From Bacteroidales bacterium (GTDB lineage Bacteria; Bacteroidota; Bacteroidia; Bacteroidales; VadinHA17), in assembly GCA_003520925.1 (NCBI GenBank), contig DOTV01000003.1:1-7810 (forward strand): 7,810 nucleotides of DNA, written 5' to 3'. Each line of letters starts with the position of its first letter. The stretch's first letter is position 1. Positions 6,150 through 7,810 of the stretch are shown in pieces. The notes under the pieces are model-generated. The model had not been told where the DNA came from and searched no databases. It saw only the letters and a list, made by a program, of their open reading frames with translations. The translations under genes were made by a program, and so were the position numbers.

Positions 6150-7724
6150 TTAATTATTTCCTGTATTTGCCAGTATTGTTTTATGAACAAGTTCAATTCC
6201 TGCGTTTTTGCCGAGATTCCTGCTGTATTTCTTGTCATTCGCATTGTTCCAGTGCTCCATTACACCAAGGCTGGTTATACTTTCTTTAATGCGCTTTGGA
6301 TCATATTTAATCTTTGAGGGAGGATTATCAGCAAGTGCAGCCTCAATAAGGTAGTTATCGCTGAAAGCCATATCGGGTGCATCCGGAAACTCACACCTCA
6401 GAAAATCGAGCCCAACAGCATCAATAGCAACCGGATCCTGCGATGCAAACAGACTGCATGCCCAGCCATTATTGAAAGGTTCCATCTTCCATTTTGGATC
6501 AGGAATTCCATTGACAAGCTTTGAACCGTAGATGCCGTCAATAAGGAACAGCATAGTCTTAGCCCCCAGATCCTTATGTGCAATGAAGTCGACAAAAGTC
6601 AGATACTGAGGTTTCCCCTGCCTGTCGGGATTGAAATTGTTATGCGCGTTTTTGCGCCAGTTGTTATCAATGCTGGTGACTCCGTAATAATTCTTTGCAC
6701 ATAATGTAACACCTTGGCCAACATGCCCTTTGAGAAGAGCCATATTTATCATATAGTCTGCTTCAACGGCGCAGGCCGCCAGACCGGTTGCCAGTTTCCC
6801 GTTGTCGACCGAATAGGGTATTGCATTGTCCACATATACTGATTTTACACGTCCGTCTCCTCCTGTATTGTCGACAAAAATCACTTCAGGGAATACCGCG
6901 TGACATTTATTGAAAATGTTATTGGTAATGAACCGGCTGGCATCAAAAACCGTGATGTTTTTCTGTGGGATTCCAGCCTCATTGACAAGGCTCTTCAGCA
7001 ATGAAAGTACAAGCTGAGGGCTTGCATTGAGCTCAGGTGAATCTTCATGGCTATAAGTGTTGTTGGTGTTAATTTTAACAGCTATTTTCTCTCCCGGCTT
7101 ATAGGGTTGATTCTTCCTGCCTTGTTTAGAATTGAAATGTCTGAAAAGTGCTGTCCAGGCCTTCTTTTCTGTCTTTTCACTGGTAAGGGTTATAATCGAT
7201 TCTTTCAGCATTCTATCTGTTTCCGATTGTGAAACGACATTTTCATCCCACCAGTTGCCTGTTTTGCCATCCCAGCTCGCAACTGCAGGATCATGAACCC
7301 AGACGACCCTTCCTGGAAAAATACCCTTCCCTTCACCGACTGGCTGATTTGGCACGATAACCCATTCAGCATTAGTTTTGGTTGAAGCATATCCGGTTCC
7401 CCTGCTAATTACAAATAGAGATCCTGCCAGGGCAACAAGCAGGAATATTACAGTAAAGAAATAGTTTTGCCTGATGAAGCTCAGCTTTGCCTTTTTGAAA
7501 GCTGCAACTGATCCAACGACCGACACCAGGTAAAGCACAAACCCTGACATAACCGGAGCCGCCACACGCATACAGGGATATGAGGCTCTCTGGGGTTTAG
7601 GTATGACACGAATCAGAAACCAAATAGTTGTAGCAATTCCGGTTAATATAAATGTAAATTTCAGGAACGTACTCTTTTTAATAGAGCTTATACGAACCAG
7701 GATCTTGTTCAAAATATTTTTCAT
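6150..7724 (-). CDS. DUF362 domain protein with N-terminal membrane anchor
   Basis: This is a 524-residue protein. Three hydrophobic segments lie at about 20-38, 54-76 and 87-107. Between the first two sits a Pro/Arg/Cys motif, IPKPQRASYPCMRVAAP (41-57), which I recall as characteristic of membrane-anchored DUF362 proteins. Residues about 138-210 (VVWVHDP, WDGKTGNWWD, WTALFRHFN) precede the DUF362 domain proper, which shows KINTN (218-222), ASPQLV (234-239), GHVGQG (333-338), KNYYG (344-348) and FASQDPVAIDAVGLDFL (426-442). No CxxCxxC ferredoxin cluster is present, unlike DUF362 proteins fused to 4Fe-4S domains. Function is unknown; topology suggests the large domain is periplasmic. The ATG at 7724-7722 is preceded by AGGA with no spacer, a poor ribosome site but normal for this phylum. 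It lies 10 bases after an upstream gene and 12 before the TIM-barrel gene, so it is the middle of an operon. Confidence 0.88.
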   Translation of the reverse strand: MKNILNKILVRISSIKKSTFLKFTFILTGIATTIWFLIRVIPKPQRASYPCMRVAAPVMSGFVLYLVSVVGSVAAFKKAKLSFIRQNYFFTVIFLLVALAGSLFVISRGTGYASTKTNAEWVIVPNQPVGEGKGIFPGRVVWVHDPAVASWDGKTGNWWDENVVSQSETDRMLKESIITLTSEKTEKKAWTALFRHFNSKQGRKNQPYKPGEKIAVKINTNNTYSHEDSPELNASPQLVLSLLKSLVNEAGIPQKNITVFDASRFITNNIFNKCHAVFPEVIFVDNTGGDGRVKSVYVDNAIPYSVDNGKLATGLAACAVEADYMINMALLKGHVGQGVTLCAKNYYGVTSIDNNWRKNAHNNFNPDRQGKPQYLTFVDFIAHKDLGAKTMLFLIDGIYGSKLVNGIPDPKWKMEPFNNGWACSLFASQDPVAIDAVGLDFLRCEFPDAPDMAFSDNYLIEAALADNPPSKIKYDPKRIKESITSLGVMEHWNNANDKKYSRNLGKNAGIELVHKTILANTGNN

Positions 7725-7734
7725 TCCTGTTTAA

Positions 7735-7810
7735 TTATTTATAGAATTTTTTATCAAAAAACTTTCTAACGAACCAAACTTCTACCGCCAACACAACATC
7801 TTTCCCAGTT
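7735..7810 (-). CDS. 3' end of an unidentified protein (24 codons)
   Basis: Reading leftward from the right edge, one frame stays open for 24 codons to a TAA at 7737-7735; the other two stop earlier. The peptide is TGKDVVLAVEVWFVRKFF at its first 18 residues, ending in a basic tail DKKFYK. Three signs support a real gene: the frame is the longest of the three, the composition is protein-like (Gly-Lys-Asp turn, amphipathic aromatic helix, basic end), and the stop lies just 10 bases before the DUF362 start, matching the 12-base gap between the next two genes. It would be the first visible member of this operon. The fragment is too short to name a family. Confidence 0.6.
   Translation of the reverse strand, partial: TGKDVVLAVEVWFVRKFFDKKFYK

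Noticed and set aside
5920..6153. Plus-strand open frame of 77 codons opposite the Tat signal region
   Set aside because: It is antisense to the signal peptide and barrel start of the TIM-barrel protein and lacks a plausible start context.

Overview
The window looks like a chromosomal piece of a Bacteroidota genome, probably a Bacteroidales/Marinilabiliales-type environmental or anaerobic lineage. Four things suggest this: moderately AT-rich DNA with AT-rich gene starts and no convincing Shine-Dalgarno sequences; a small outer-membrane beta-barrel protein of a type I associate with Bacteroidota; a DUF2784 membrane protein and a DUF362 membrane protein in their Bacteroidota-like forms; and intergenic palindromic repeats of styles I recall from such genomes. 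No rRNA, tRNA, transposase, integrase or CRISPR array is visible.

Layout, left to right. (1) 1-1421, plus: the 3' part of a TolB-like plus TPR protein whose N-terminus lies outside the window. (2) 1422-1667: a convergent intergenic gap holding a composite, REP-like palindromic element. (3) 1668-2396, minus: a small secreted beta-barrel protein of unknown function. (4) 2397-2568: a divergent promoter region that also carries three degenerate 10-bp CTTYGTG-type units. (5) 2569-4773 and 4774-5175, plus: a UvrD/PcrA-like helicase, followed with no intervening base (TAAATG) by a DUF2784 membrane protein. (6) 5176-5267: a second convergent gap, with a hairpin built from the same 10-bp unit. (7) 7810-5268, minus: a three-gene run with gaps of 10 and 12 nt, made of the last 24 codons of an unidentified protein, a DUF362 protein with three N-terminal membrane segments, and a Tat-exported TIM-barrel sugar isomerase-like protein.

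Functionally this is mostly housekeeping or hypothetical content, not an obvious defence or mobile island. The helicase/DUF2784 pair and the DUF362/TIM-barrel set are probably two separate transcription units. The points most worth following are the two families of intergenic palindromic repeats, the non-canonical N-terminal extension of the helicase, the Gln in place of the expected metal-binding Asp in the TIM-barrel protein, and the unidentified gene fragment at the right edge. I did not find persuasive evidence of a new multi-gene system.
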